This document shows, in pieces, positions 1 through 6,131 of a DNA stretch of 10,256 bases. Positions within the stretch are counted from its first letter, which is position 1. Each line of letters starts with the position of its first letter. The notes beneath the pieces were generated by a model that saw nothing but the letters and a program-made list of their open reading frames with translations, had not been told where the DNA came from and made no database searches. The translations under genes and the position numbers were made by a program. This stretch comes from DATJMJ01 sp035503975 (lineage in GTDB: Bacteria; Actinomycetota; Acidimicrobiia; Acidimicrobiales; Palsa-688). The stretch lies in NCBI GenBank assembly GCA_035503975.1, contig DATJST010000568.1, forward strand, positions 1 through 10,256, in the 5' to 3' direction.

Positions 1-1
1 G

Positions 2-301
2 GTTGCCTTGGTCTCCGAGCACGCGCGCGAGGTAACCCTGCTCGGCGTTTCCGCTTCTAACCTCGTGCCCGGAGCGCTCCAGCTCGCTTTGCCCTTGCGG
101 CTGGACGGCAAGCCGGACGTTGCTATGCCTGGTGCGGAGGGGGCCCAAGCGGAGCGACGTGCGAGCGTGGACGGGTCGGTGGACGCGATACGGGCGAGGT
201 TCGGGAGGACGGCCGTGGGTTACGCCACGACCGTGTTTGGCGCCGGACCTCATGTGCCCGACGCCTTCCGGGAGCTCGCCGAGCACAGTCCCGGGCGATG
301 A
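2..301 (+). CDS. dinB: DNA polymerase IV (Y family), C-terminal fragment, 5' end outside window
   Basis: This is the 3' end of a gene that enters from the left edge with no start in view; the frame is open from base 2 to a TGA at 299-301. The roughly 99 visible residues resemble the little-finger end of actinobacterial DinB proteins. The signs are a strand with REVTLLGVSASNL, then a short QLALPL strand, then a helix-like VDAIRARFGRTAVGYAT segment and a tail VPDAFRELAEH. Y-family polymerases bypass damaged bases, and the little finger contacts the DNA and the sliding clamp. The catalytic palm lies outside the window, so activity cannot be judged. Apart from the edge truncation there is no sign of a frameshift. 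The family call rests on the pattern of the C-terminal segment only; another Y-family member such as a DinB paralogue is possible. Confidence 0.8.
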   Translation, partial: VALVSEHAREVTLLGVSASNLVPGALQLALPLRLDGKPDVAMPGAEGAQAERRASVDGSVDAIRARFGRTAVGYATTVFGAGPHVPDAFRELAEHSPGR

Positions 302-350
302 GCCCGGCGCCGGCGGCCCGTTCGCCCGGTAATTGGCGCGTGAATTCTTC

Positions 351-526
351 TGCTTTGCCGAATTTCTGACGTTCCTCACGTTGAGGGGCGCGCAGCGTCC
401 TGCTGCTTTGCCGAGTTCCTGACCTCAACCATTCCGCTCTGCCGAATTTCTTCCGTTTTTCGACATAAAGTCGGCAAAGCGGAAGGCGGCTCGGGACGGT
501 TCCTGCAGCAATGCCGAGATTCTGAC
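351..526. repeat. Cluster of five 20-base repeats, one inverted
   Basis: Copies are at 351-370 (TGCTTTGCCGAATTTCTGAC), 404-423 (TGCTTTGCCGAGTTCCTGAC), 435-454 (CGCTCTGCCGAATTTCTTCC) and 507-526 (AGCAATGCCGAGATTCTGAC). A fifth copy is inverted at about 463-482; its reverse complement reads CCGCTTTGCCGACTTTATGT. The core is GCTTTGCCGA followed by an A/T-rich step and CTGAC. Start-to-start spacing of the direct copies is 53, 31 and 72 bases, and the sequences between them are unrelated. The stretch is richer in A/T than the neighbouring genes. It fills most of the 273-base spacer between dinB and the next gene, and I see no coding sequence in it. Role unknown: repeated operator sites or a small dispersed repeat family are both possible. 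Confidence 0.75.
434..482. repeat. 12-bp inverted repeat (hairpin) inside the repeat cluster
   Basis: CCGCTCTGCCGA at 434-445 pairs with TCGGCAAAGCGG at 471-482, with one mismatch in 12. The loop is 25 bases and contains a nested short stem, CGAC-ATAAA-GTCG, at 461-473. The two arms are the third direct copy and the inverted copy of the 20-base repeat. It could fold as RNA or act as a large dyad on DNA. There is no T-tract directly after it, so it is not a canonical terminator. Confidence 0.5.
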
Positions 527-560
527 ATTAACTGACCACTCTGGGCCGTCCGGCCGGTGC

Positions 561-566
561 TAGAGT
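561..566 (+). promoter_or_regulatory. -10 box TAGAGT of a probable leaderless promoter
   Basis: TAGAGT lies eight bases before the ATG at 575, which would put the transcription start on or next to the start codon. It fits the TANNNT -10 pattern of actinobacterial housekeeping promoters. No good -35 at 16-18 bases is visible and there is no Shine-Dalgarno sequence before the ATG, which supports a leaderless mRNA. Confidence 0.5.
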
Positions 567-574
567 CCGGCGTT

Positions 575-1087
575 ATGAGGTCCGTTCACAATCACCGCCT
601 TTCTCGCGCCTTGATGAGCGCCGTAGGTGCCAGTGCGGCCGTCGCCCTGGCTTGGTGGGTCGCCCCGGTGCAGGCCGTCTCGGGTGCCCCCAATGCCGCG
701 CCACCCGTGGTGTTGGCTGGTAATGGCTCGACCACCACGGTCACGATGAAGCTCCAGGCGCCGGACGGGGGAGAGTTCCTGGGGCCCGGCGGCAATATCA
801 GTTGCGAGGTGGACAATGGCTATGTCAACTCGCACGAGGCCTATTGCCAGACCGTGCAGCCGCCCGAATCGGTCACCCTTAAGCTCAATGGGACGTTGCA
901 CAAGTGCCGAGGAGCGACCTGCATCGGCAACCCTGCCGAAAACGTCAAGGTGCTGCGGTACGGCGTCTGGGTGGTGTCAGGGCCCTTCCACTGTTATTCG
1001 TCCAAGGCCGGGATCACCTGCACCGTGGACCACAAGGGCGGCTTCCTGATCACCACCAAGGGAGTTGTCACCAAGGTCAAGCCGTAG
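575..1087 (+). CDS. Small secreted six-cysteine protein, DUF6636-like
   Basis: 170-residue exported protein of unknown function. An N-terminal signal peptide (basic start, hydrophobic core about residues 12-30, then a likely cut near VQAVSGA) is followed by a mature domain with six cysteines at 77, 91, 111, 116, 140 and 149, enough for three disulfides. The motifs PGGNISCEV near 71-79, LRYG near 127-130, GPFHCYSSKAGITCT at 136-150 and GGFLI near 155-159 resemble DUF6636-type secreted domains of actinobacteria (the pattern PSGNIxC ... YG ... FxC ... GVTCT ... GFF). That match is from memory of the pattern. I chose ATG 575 over an in-frame GTG at 557 because the TAGAGT -10 box lies between them and no ribosome site precedes the GTG. 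The gene stands alone between the repeat cluster and the importer operon. Confidence 0.8.
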   Translation: MRSVHNHRLSRALMSAVGASAAVALAWWVAPVQAVSGAPNAAPPVVLAGNGSTTTVTMKLQAPDGGEFLGPGGNISCEVDNGYVNSHEAYCQTVQPPESVTLKLNGTLHKCRGATCIGNPAENVKVLRYGVWVVSGPFHCYSSKAGITCTVDHKGGFLITTKGVVTKVKP

Positions 1088-1231
1088 TTCGCGGCTGGCG
1101 GGCCCTCAGGGACGTAGCCCCAAGCACCGGCGCTCGGCGGCCGGGTGCGCGGGCGGTCGGGCGGTCGGCACTCGGGTGATCGGCGGTCGGACGCTCCGCC
1201 ACCGTCTCGACCTGCCAATATGCGCTATGAC

Positions 1232-1263
1232 TGGACTAGACCACCATCTTTGGACTAGACCAC
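1232..1263. promoter_or_regulatory. Two tandem DasR/NagR-type (GntR/HutC) operator boxes
   Basis: TGGACTAGACCAC occurs identically at 1232-1244 and 1251-1263, 19 bases apart start to start. Each holds the near-palindrome TGGACT|AGACCA, which differs by one base from TGGTCTAGACCA, the core of the DasR-responsive element (dre) of Streptomyces and of related HutC-subfamily GntR regulators of GlcNAc use. The boxes end 37 bases before the start codon of the solute-binding protein, where a bound repressor would block transcription. Regulator identity is inferred from the site; no regulator gene lies in the window. Confidence 0.7.
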
Positions 1264-1287
1264 TCGCTGTGAAGTTACCCGCATGAC

Positions 1288-1294
1288 AAGGAGG
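1288..1294 (+). promoter_or_regulatory. Ribosome binding site AAGGAGG that decides a TTG start
   Basis: AAGGAGG ends six bases before TTG 1301, an ideal distance. An in-frame ATG at 1283 lies upstream of this site and has no ribosome site of its own. The binding protein is therefore best started at the TTG. Confidence 0.75.
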
Positions 1295-1300
1295 ATTGTT

Positions 1301-2623
1301 TTGCGACCCATCAAATCGGCCAAGGCGCGGGCCGCCTCGGCGGGACTATCGCTGCTCATGGTGGTGGGCGCCACCGTCACCGTTGCCGCCACACCGGCGG
1401 CTGCCTCGCAGACCCTGAAGATCATCACCTGGGTCAACCCCCCGGCGGTGCAGGCTCTCACGAAGATCGACAGCGAGTTCGAAAAGGCCAACCCGGGCGT
1501 CACCGTCCAGCTGCGGACGGCGGCCAACACATCGGCCGGCTACAACACACTCCTGTCGACGTCCGTGGACGCCAGTACGGCGGACATAGTGAGCACTATC
1601 GACCAGGTACAGCCCCTGCCGCTCAACCCCACCCGTGTCAACATGACGCCCACTCAGTACTGGACGGCGAGCAACGTCTTCCTTCCGCTGACCAATCAGC
1701 CGTGGATCCACAACTTCAACAGCCTGGCTCTGGCCACCGAGACCTACAAAGGGCAGATATACGGGGTCCTCTCCGGCGTTTACCAGGAAATGATCTTCTA
1801 CAACAAGGCTGATTTCGCCAAGTACCATTTCTCGGTACCGACGACGTGGGACCAGTTCATCGCCCTGCTGAAGAAGGAGCAAGCTGACCACCTCGTGCCG
1901 CTGTGGCTCGGGATCGGGAGCGGGGCGGCGATCTACCTGACGCGCTTCCTGCTCGAGCCGCTGATGTACGAGCTCTGGCAGCCGCACGTTTCCGGCCAGC
2001 TCGCAGGCGCCCTCGAAAAAGGGACGGTCAAGTGGGACAACCCCGCTATGGTGCAAGCCCTCAGTGAGGAGGCGACCATCGCCAAGTACCTCGAACCCGG
2101 GTTCACCGGGTCCGGCTGGCAGGCCATGCCCGGTGACTTTGCCGACAACAAGTCGCCCATGCTGCTCGACGGCACCTGGGACCTGACCAGTGTCCAGCAG
2201 GCCAACCCGAAGATCCAGGTGGGGGCCTTCCCCTTGCCCGGCAGCAATGTCGCCAGCCAGAACGAGGCCGTCGCCAACCCCGACCTGACTCTGTGGGTGC
2301 TGCGCAACGCGCCGGACAAGGCCCTTGCGCTCAAGTGGATGGCCTTTTTCGCCAGCCAGCAGATCTATGCCCAGTACGTGAACATCACCGGCATCTCGCC
2401 CAGCGAGAAGGGTGGCAGTTACAGCAGCTTCAGTGCCAAGTCGCTCGGCAAGCTGTTCGGCGTCGGCTTCAACCCGGGCAACATCCTGCCCACGATGGCG
2501 GCCAACCAGGGCTACTGGGACACTCCCACCCAGTTCCCCCTGCTCCAACAGGCTGTTATGACAGGCAGCAAGACGCCTCAACAGGCAGCGCAGCTGTACG
2601 CCAGCGACTGGAAGACGTCGTAA
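1301..2623 (+). CDS. ABC sugar importer, extracellular solute-binding protein
   Basis: 440-residue family 1-type solute-binding protein that should capture a sugar outside the membrane and deliver it to the two permeases downstream. A basic, hydrophobic N-terminus (residues 1-30) ends in TPAAAS, a signal peptidase I-type site. The mature protein opens with LKIITWVNPP and EFEKANPGVTVQL, typical of the first lobe. Later motifs are YGVLSGVYQEMIFYNKADFAKY, VPTTWDQFIALLKK, MLLDGTWDLTSVQ and a C-terminal LKWMAFFAS segment, all standard for sugar-binding family members of 400-450 residues. Start TTG 1301 was chosen for the AAGGAGG site. Oddly, there is no lipobox, and no cysteine anywhere in the protein, although Gram-positive binding proteins are usually lipoproteins. 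Substrate is unknown; the upstream DasR-like boxes suggest an amino sugar or chitooligosaccharide. It leads the operon and a strong hairpin follows it. Confidence 0.93.
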   Translation: MRPIKSAKARAASAGLSLLMVVGATVTVAATPAAASQTLKIITWVNPPAVQALTKIDSEFEKANPGVTVQLRTAANTSAGYNTLLSTSVDASTADIVSTIDQVQPLPLNPTRVNMTPTQYWTASNVFLPLTNQPWIHNFNSLALATETYKGQIYGVLSGVYQEMIFYNKADFAKYHFSVPTTWDQFIALLKKEQADHLVPLWLGIGSGAAIYLTRFLLEPLMYELWQPHVSGQLAGALEKGTVKWDNPAMVQALSEEATIAKYLEPGFTGSGWQAMPGDFADNKSPMLLDGTWDLTSVQQANPKIQVGAFPLPGSNVASQNEAVANPDLTLWVLRNAPDKALALKWMAFFASQQIYAQYVNITGISPSEKGGSYSSFSAKSLGKLFGVGFNPGNILPTMAANQGYWDTPTQFPLLQQAVMTGSKTPQQAAQLYASDWKTS

Positions 2624-2657
2624 GGGAGCCCGCCGGCGGTTGTCCCCCAAGCGAGTC

Positions 2658-2688
2658 GTTGCCTCCCCTCGTTTTGAGGGGAGGCAGC
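2658..2688 (+). terminator. Intercistronic hairpin, probably mRNA-stabilising or partly terminating
   Basis: TGCCTCCCCTC at 2660-2670 pairs perfectly with GAGGGGAGGCA at 2676-2686 around the loop GTTTT. One G-U and one further G-C pair can extend it to 2658-2688. No T-run follows and the next operon gene starts 32 bases on. A complete stop is therefore unlikely. It more probably limits read-through or protects the 3' end of the binding-protein message, as is known for malE-malF-type operons. Confidence 0.7.
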
Positions 2689-2720
2689 ACTCGTATTGGT
2701 CAGGCTTGTTCCATTAGAAC

Positions 2721-3677
2721 TTGAGTACCGTGCGCACGCGAACCTCCACTGGCGCCACTCGGCGGCGCCCCAAATCGACGTCCGGTTGGCTGCTGTCCCG
2801 GCCCGCCCGCGTCGCCATGTGGGCCGGGCTCGGCGCGGGCCTCGCGTTTTACGTGGCCTTCGGCATCGTGCCCACCTTGGCGAATGTCGCCATATCGTTC
2901 ACCGACTACAGCGGATTGCCGGGTTCGCCCACCTCGTGGACTGGCCTGCAGAATTATTCGACGCTGTTCGTCGCTCAGCGGCCCGGGTTCATTTCCAGCC
3001 TCTACGAGACCCTGTACTTCGTCGTCGGGGTCACGGTGGTGCAGAACACCTTGGCGCTGCTGCTCGCCCACCGGCTGCAGCACACCGGCCGGACCGAAGC
3101 CCTCGTGCGGATCCTGGCCTTCATTCCGATCGTCCTCGGCGTTACCGTCGTTGGGATCATCTGGCTGCTCTTGTTCCAACCCGACTCGAGCCCCGCGGCC
3201 AGCTTGTTCGGGGGTATCGGGGTGCAGTCGGCGTTCTTCGGCTCCGGCAATTTGGCCATGCCCCTGGTCATCACCGTACAGGTTTGGCAGAACCTCGGTT
3301 TCTCGATGCTCGTGTTCATCGGGGGGCTCAAGACCATACCGACCGACATCTACGAGGCCGCCAACATTGACGGGATCACGCCGTGGGGCCGCTTCCGGCG
3401 GATGACCTGGCCGCTCCTGGCGCCGGTGGTGACGGTCAACGTCCTGCTCGCCGTGATCGGCGCGCTAACCACGTACAACCTCATTTACGTCCTCACTGAC
3501 GGCGACAACGGGACCAATACGCTCGGCATCTTCGCCTTCAATACCGCCTTCAACAGCGCCACTCAGGACCTCGGGCTCGGGGCAGCGGTGAGCAGCGTTC
3601 TTCTCGTGGTCGCCGTGCTCGTCGCCGTACCCTTGGTGGCGCTGCTCAAATGGCGCGAGCGCCGGGTACTGGCGTAG
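2721..3677 (+). CDS. ABC sugar importer permease, MalF/UgpA type
   Basis: 318-residue inner-membrane subunit that, with the following gene, forms the sugar channel. After a basic cytoplasmic N-terminus (residues 1-30), about six membrane segments can be read near 36-58, 96-117, 131-152, 182-202, 234-256 and 288-309. The EAA loop that docks on the ATPase is clear at 212-235 (EAANIDGITPWGRFRRMTWPLL). The FxxGLxNY-like element WTGLQNYSTLF at 73-83 is usual in this family. Length is normal. The start is uncertain: TTG 2721 and GTG 2730 are in frame and neither has a good ribosome site. It lies 97 bases after the binding-protein gene, across the hairpin. No ATPase is encoded nearby, so a shared MsiK-like ATPase is expected elsewhere. 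Confidence 0.93.
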   Translation: MSTVRTRTSTGATRRRPKSTSGWLLSRPARVAMWAGLGAGLAFYVAFGIVPTLANVAISFTDYSGLPGSPTSWTGLQNYSTLFVAQRPGFISSLYETLYFVVGVTVVQNTLALLLAHRLQHTGRTEALVRILAFIPIVLGVTVVGIIWLLLFQPDSSPAASLFGGIGVQSAFFGSGNLAMPLVITVQVWQNLGFSMLVFIGGLKTIPTDIYEAANIDGITPWGRFRRMTWPLLAPVVTVNVLLAVIGALTTYNLIYVLTDGDNGTNTLGIFAFNTAFNSATQDLGLGAAVSSVLLVVAVLVAVPLVALLKWRERRVLA

Positions 3678-3689
3678 GAGGCGGCGAAG

Positions 3690-4502
3690 GTGGAGTTGAG
3701 CAACCCGAGACGGGTCTGGCGGATCTGCTCGGCCGTGCTGATCGTGCTGCTGTTCGTGATACCCATCGCCTACGCCGTTGTCATTTCTATCGAGCCCCCT
3801 GGGCAGTACGTCGCCCACCCGTTGGCCCCGCCCACCACCATCGACCTTCAGAATTATTCGTCGGCTTGGCAGCAGGGTGACCTCGGGCCCGAGCTGTTCA
3901 ATACCGCCATCTACGCAGTGCTCGGGGCCGGCGTCTCAACGGTGCTCAGCCTGATGATCGCGTTCCCCGTGGCACGCCGCCTGGTCCGTTGGGCTACCCC
4001 GCTGTACCGCTTCCTAGTCATCGGGATCTGTATCCCGTTGCCGATCATCCCGTTGTTCGTGGAGGCTCGGGACCTTCATCTGTACAACAACGCCGCCGGC
4101 TACACAATCCTTCATGTGGAGCCGGGCCTACCTCTCGGCGTGATCTTGCTGACGGCTTTCGTGAGCACGATCCCGCGCGAGCTGGACGAGGCCTCGTGGT
4201 TGTTCGGTTGCGGATATTTCCGTTACCTCATAACGGTGATCGGCCGGCTGGCGTGGCCCAGCATGGTGATCACTTTCCTCTACTCCCTGCTCGGCGTGTG
4301 GAACGACCTGATCAGTCCGGTCGTGCTCCTAGCCAACCCGAGCCTTTACCCGGTGACCCAGGGCGTCTACAGCTTCTACAGCTCCGACCAGAGCGCATAC
4401 ACCCTTTTGGCCGCTGCCGTACTCATCGTGAGCGCGCCGGTTGTCGTCCTGTTCCTTGTCTCCCAGCGCCAGCTGATCAGGGCGACGATGGGTGGAGGCT
4501 GA
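3690..4502 (+). CDS. ABC sugar importer permease, MalG/UgpE type
   Basis: 270-residue partner permease. Hydrophobic segments are near residues 12-33, 70-93, 104-125, 138-159, 192-214 and 237-257. The EAA loop is at 167-190 (EASWLFGCGYFRYLITVIGRLAWP); it keeps the E-A and central G but has C-G after the first glycine and R-L where many members have P-L. The segment LLGVWNDLISPVVLL matches the conserved F/WND stretch of MalG-type proteins, and TIDLQNYSSAW is the N-terminal LxNY element. GTG 3690 has AGGAGG at 3676-3681 overlapping the stop region of the upstream gene, with an 8-base gap, so translation is probably coupled. It ends the operon and meets a minus-strand gene tail to tail 24 bases later; no terminator is obvious in that gap. 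Confidence 0.93.
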   Translation: MELSNPRRVWRICSAVLIVLLFVIPIAYAVVISIEPPGQYVAHPLAPPTTIDLQNYSSAWQQGDLGPELFNTAIYAVLGAGVSTVLSLMIAFPVARRLVRWATPLYRFLVIGICIPLPIIPLFVEARDLHLYNNAAGYTILHVEPGLPLGVILLTAFVSTIPRELDEASWLFGCGYFRYLITVIGRLAWPSMVITFLYSLLGVWNDLISPVVLLANPSLYPVTQGVYSFYSSDQSAYTLLAAAVLIVSAPVVVLFLVSQRQLIRATMGGG

Positions 4503-4526
4503 GGCTCACCAGGCTGGGCCAACTGT

Positions 4527-5336
4527 TCAGGCTGGCGACGGGGTCGCCCGGGGCACGCTGCGGTAGCCCGCCTCCGCCAGCCACCAGCGGGCGCGTCCCC
4601 GGTAGCGCTCCTCGAGGAACTCCACCCAGCGCTGTTGCTCTTGGGGCCAATCAGCCATGCGGTCCTTGAAGCGGTGAAAAGCGTCGGGCTCGTCGTCGAT
4701 CGTCCCGAGCAGCTGGTCGCGCTCGGCCGGGTCGTGCACCGTGGCGGCGAAGTCAGCCATGTCCAGGTAGCGCTCGCGGCTGCCTTCTGGCTCGACCGGG
4801 AGCCACCTGTTCTCGTCGCGCAGGTCGGGCGCGTTGTCGCTCACCTGCTTGGCTTGCTCCACTGCTTCCTTGGACCAGACCTCGCCACTGATGAGGTCAA
4901 TAACCCCCCCGCGGTCCTCCGGTCCGGCTTCGAGCACCATCGACAGTTCGTCGAGGTCTATGGGCACCCCCTTCAGCGTCAAGGGCCGTGCTAGGGCAGA
5001 GGTGGCCGCTTCGAGCTCGGCGGCCAGTTCGTCGTCGCCCGCCCAGCCCCTTTCCCGCAACGCCGGTACGCAGGTGTGCACGAGCTCGGCGGCACCGGGC
5101 ACCCCTTGGCCGAGCGCCAGGAGCAGGCCGTCGCCCGCTAGCTGGAGCAGCTCGTGCGGGACACGCCCTTCGAGGACAGCCACAACGCTCATGCCGTCGC
5201 CGCGGACCAAGGCTGCTCGGAGCCGTCGCATGGTCTCTGCGTCCACCACCACATCCTGCCCCAGCGGCGCCCTCGCGTGCACTATTCGCTCCAATTTTCC
5301 CGTTTTGGCGGCACGGCCGGCGGCTTTGCCGCGCAT
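4527..5336 (-). CDS. UPF0158 family protein of unknown function
   Basis: 269 residues from ATG 5336. The C-terminal half matches the UPF0158 pattern: GGVIDLISGEVW near 143-154, RWLPVEPEGSRERYLDMADFAATV near 177-200, then an acidic stretch and FHRFKDRM near 220-227, ending in a W-rich tail (RARWWLAEAGYR). The first 75 residues are basic then helical (DAETMRRLRAALVRGDGMSVVAVLEG) and are not part of the usual core. The function of the family is not established. The frame stays open to 5555, but that would overlap the divergent secreted-protein gene. Alternative starts are TTG 5351 and ATG 5456. None has a strong ribosome site, so the N-terminus is uncertain. It reads alone, convergent with the importer operon. 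Confidence 0.75.
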   Translation of the reverse strand: MRGKAAGRAAKTGKLERIVHARAPLGQDVVVDAETMRRLRAALVRGDGMSVVAVLEGRVPHELLQLAGDGLLLALGQGVPGAAELVHTCVPALRERGWAGDDELAAELEAATSALARPLTLKGVPIDLDELSMVLEAGPEDRGGVIDLISGEVWSKEAVEQAKQVSDNAPDLRDENRWLPVEPEGSRERYLDMADFAATVHDPAERDQLLGTIDDEPDAFHRFKDRMADWPQEQQRWVEFLEERYRGRARWWLAEAGYRSVPRATPSPA

Positions 5337-5398
5337 GGCGCGCTCGGGCAATAGTCGGCGTGGAGGCTTTGCTTCTTGAATGACGCGACGCTTATCGG

Positions 5399-5412
5399 GG
5401 CTACCTGTAGCC
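5399..5412. promoter_or_regulatory. 14-bp dyad in a divergent intergenic region
   Basis: GGCTAC-CT-GTAGCC is a perfect inverted repeat with a 2-base centre, and a further GTAGCC half-site lies at 5442-5447. It sits between the divergent UPF0158 and secreted-protein genes, so it could be an operator for either or both. No regulator family is recognised from the motif. Confidence 0.4.
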
Positions 5413-5460
5413 TTGGGACGTCCGTGTGCCTTTGGGTGAGCGTAGCCAGGCACCATCGAG

Positions 5461-5466
5461 AGGAGA
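5461..5466 (+). promoter_or_regulatory. Ribosome binding site AGGAGA for the GTG start at 5476
   Basis: AGGAGA lies nine bases before GTG 5476 and supports that start over later in-frame codons. Unlike the other two secreted-protein genes in this window, this one is leadered. Confidence 0.6.
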
Positions 5467-5475
5467 AACGCCGAA

Positions 5476-6060
5476 GTGAGCGTACGACGGTGGTCGGTCC
5501 TGTTGGCGCCTGTGTTGGTGGCATTGTTGGTGGTGCTTTTGGCCCCCTTCACCATGGGCCGGGGCCTCGTAGAGGCGGCCGCCGCCGCTGCGCCGCGCTC
5601 GCTGGCGTCGGTACCCGGTGCGCCCGTCGCAGGCGCTCACCAGGCGGGGGCCAGTACCGCGGCGACCCCGGCGTTCGACGAGTGCGGTTTTACCGGACGC
5701 TTCGAGAAGCGGCTCGTGCAACCCAGGTCCCTGATCCTGGCCTGCGGGGACGCCAACATCAGGCTTGCCGGTCTGCACTGGACGAGCTGGGGGCCGAAGA
5801 GTGCCACGGGCCGGGGCGTAGATACCTGGAACAAGTGCAGGCCCAGCTGCGCGGCCAGTAAGACCTGGCTGAGCACCGCGGCCGTGGTGACTCTGAGCCA
5901 TGTCGTGCCCGAGCCGACCGGTCCGCTCTTCGCGCTTCTGACACTTAGTACGCCAAAGGCGCCCAGGAGCCCCGGCGTGGGGAAGTGGGTCTTCTTGCCC
6001 AACCCGTGCGCGCCGAGCAACCGTGCCTGGTCTGAGTCCGAAGGCTTCCCCTGCCACTGA
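5476..6060 (+). CDS. Secreted six-cysteine protein, actinobacterial hypothetical
   Basis: 194-residue exported protein of unknown function. A signal peptide (SVRRW, then a hydrophobic core at about residues 8-25) is followed by an Ala/Pro-rich linker up to about residue 66. The mature domain has six cysteines at 70, 90, 121, 125, 178 and 193. The stretch PRSLILACGDANIRLAGLHWTSWG (83-106), then a short Gly/Thr turn and CRPSCAASK (121-129), resembles a recurring actinobacterial secreted-protein pattern (SxxLxCxDxNxxLxxLxWxxWG ... NxCxPxCAxG) that I know only as hypothetical proteins. The 121/125 pair probably forms a disulfide loop. There is no catalytic motif I can name. It is divergent from the UPF0158 gene and convergent with the coiled-coil gene. 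Confidence 0.8.
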   Translation: MSVRRWSVLLAPVLVALLVVLLAPFTMGRGLVEAAAAAAPRSLASVPGAPVAGAHQAGASTAATPAFDECGFTGRFEKRLVQPRSLILACGDANIRLAGLHWTSWGPKSATGRGVDTWNKCRPSCAASKTWLSTAAVVTLSHVVPEPTGPLFALLTLSTPKAPRSPGVGKWVFLPNPCAPSNRAWSESEGFPCH

Positions 6061-6085
6061 GCTGACCGGGCCGGGTTGCTGTCAA

Positions 6086-6112
6086 GCCCGCAAGCCGACC
6101 GCTTGCCTGGGC
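6086..6112. terminator. Hairpin between convergent genes, possible bidirectional terminator
   Basis: GCCCGCAAGC at 6086-6095 pairs with GCTTGC-CT-GGGC at 6101-6112 around a 5-base loop, with a 2-base bulge. It lies in the 71-base gap between two genes that end towards each other. No T-run flanks it, which is common for actinobacterial terminators. Confidence 0.5.
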
Positions 6113-6131
6113 GTGGTCCCCTCCTCCTGCA

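Larger units (their letters stand above)
1088..1300. other. Intergenic control region upstream of the sugar importer
   Basis: 213 bases with no supported gene. The left half is very G/C-rich and carries three copies of GCGGTCGG at 1153-1160, 1161-1168 and 1183-1190. No strong terminator for the upstream gene is visible. The right half is less G/C-rich and holds the two operator-like boxes at 1232-1263 and the ribosome site at 1288-1294. A TATGAC at 1226-1231 could be a -10 element, but its -35 is poor, so I do not assign a promoter. Confidence 0.5.

Noticed and set aside
304..313. CCGGCGCCGG palindrome after dinB as a terminator
   Set aside because: A perfect palindrome without a loop cannot form a useful hairpin, and no T-run follows.
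123..428. Minus-strand open frame overlapping the dinB end and the repeats
   Set aside because: Arg/Pro-rich composition, no ribosome site, and overlap with a recognisable gene end.
351..526. CRISPR-like array
   Set aside because: Copies diverge, spacing is 53, 31 and 72 bases, one copy is inverted and there are no cas genes.
1346..2650. 434-residue open frame on the minus strand opposite the binding protein
   Set aside because: It mirrors a clearly recognisable solute-binding protein gene; its translation is Arg/Gly/Val-rich with no family features, as expected of a shadow frame in high-GC DNA.
2658..2688. Full Rho-independent terminator splitting the importer operon
   Set aside because: There is no T-run, the permeases would lose an evident promoter, and the gene order is that of one operon.
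2952..3860. Shared 12-mer CAGAATTATTCG in both permease genes
   Set aside because: It encodes the family LQNYS element in each paralogous permease; common ancestry or convergence at a conserved motif explains it.
5337..5555. N-terminal extension of the UPF0158 frame to 5555
   Set aside because: It would overlap the start, ribosome site and signal peptide of the divergent secreted protein and reads as low-complexity sequence.
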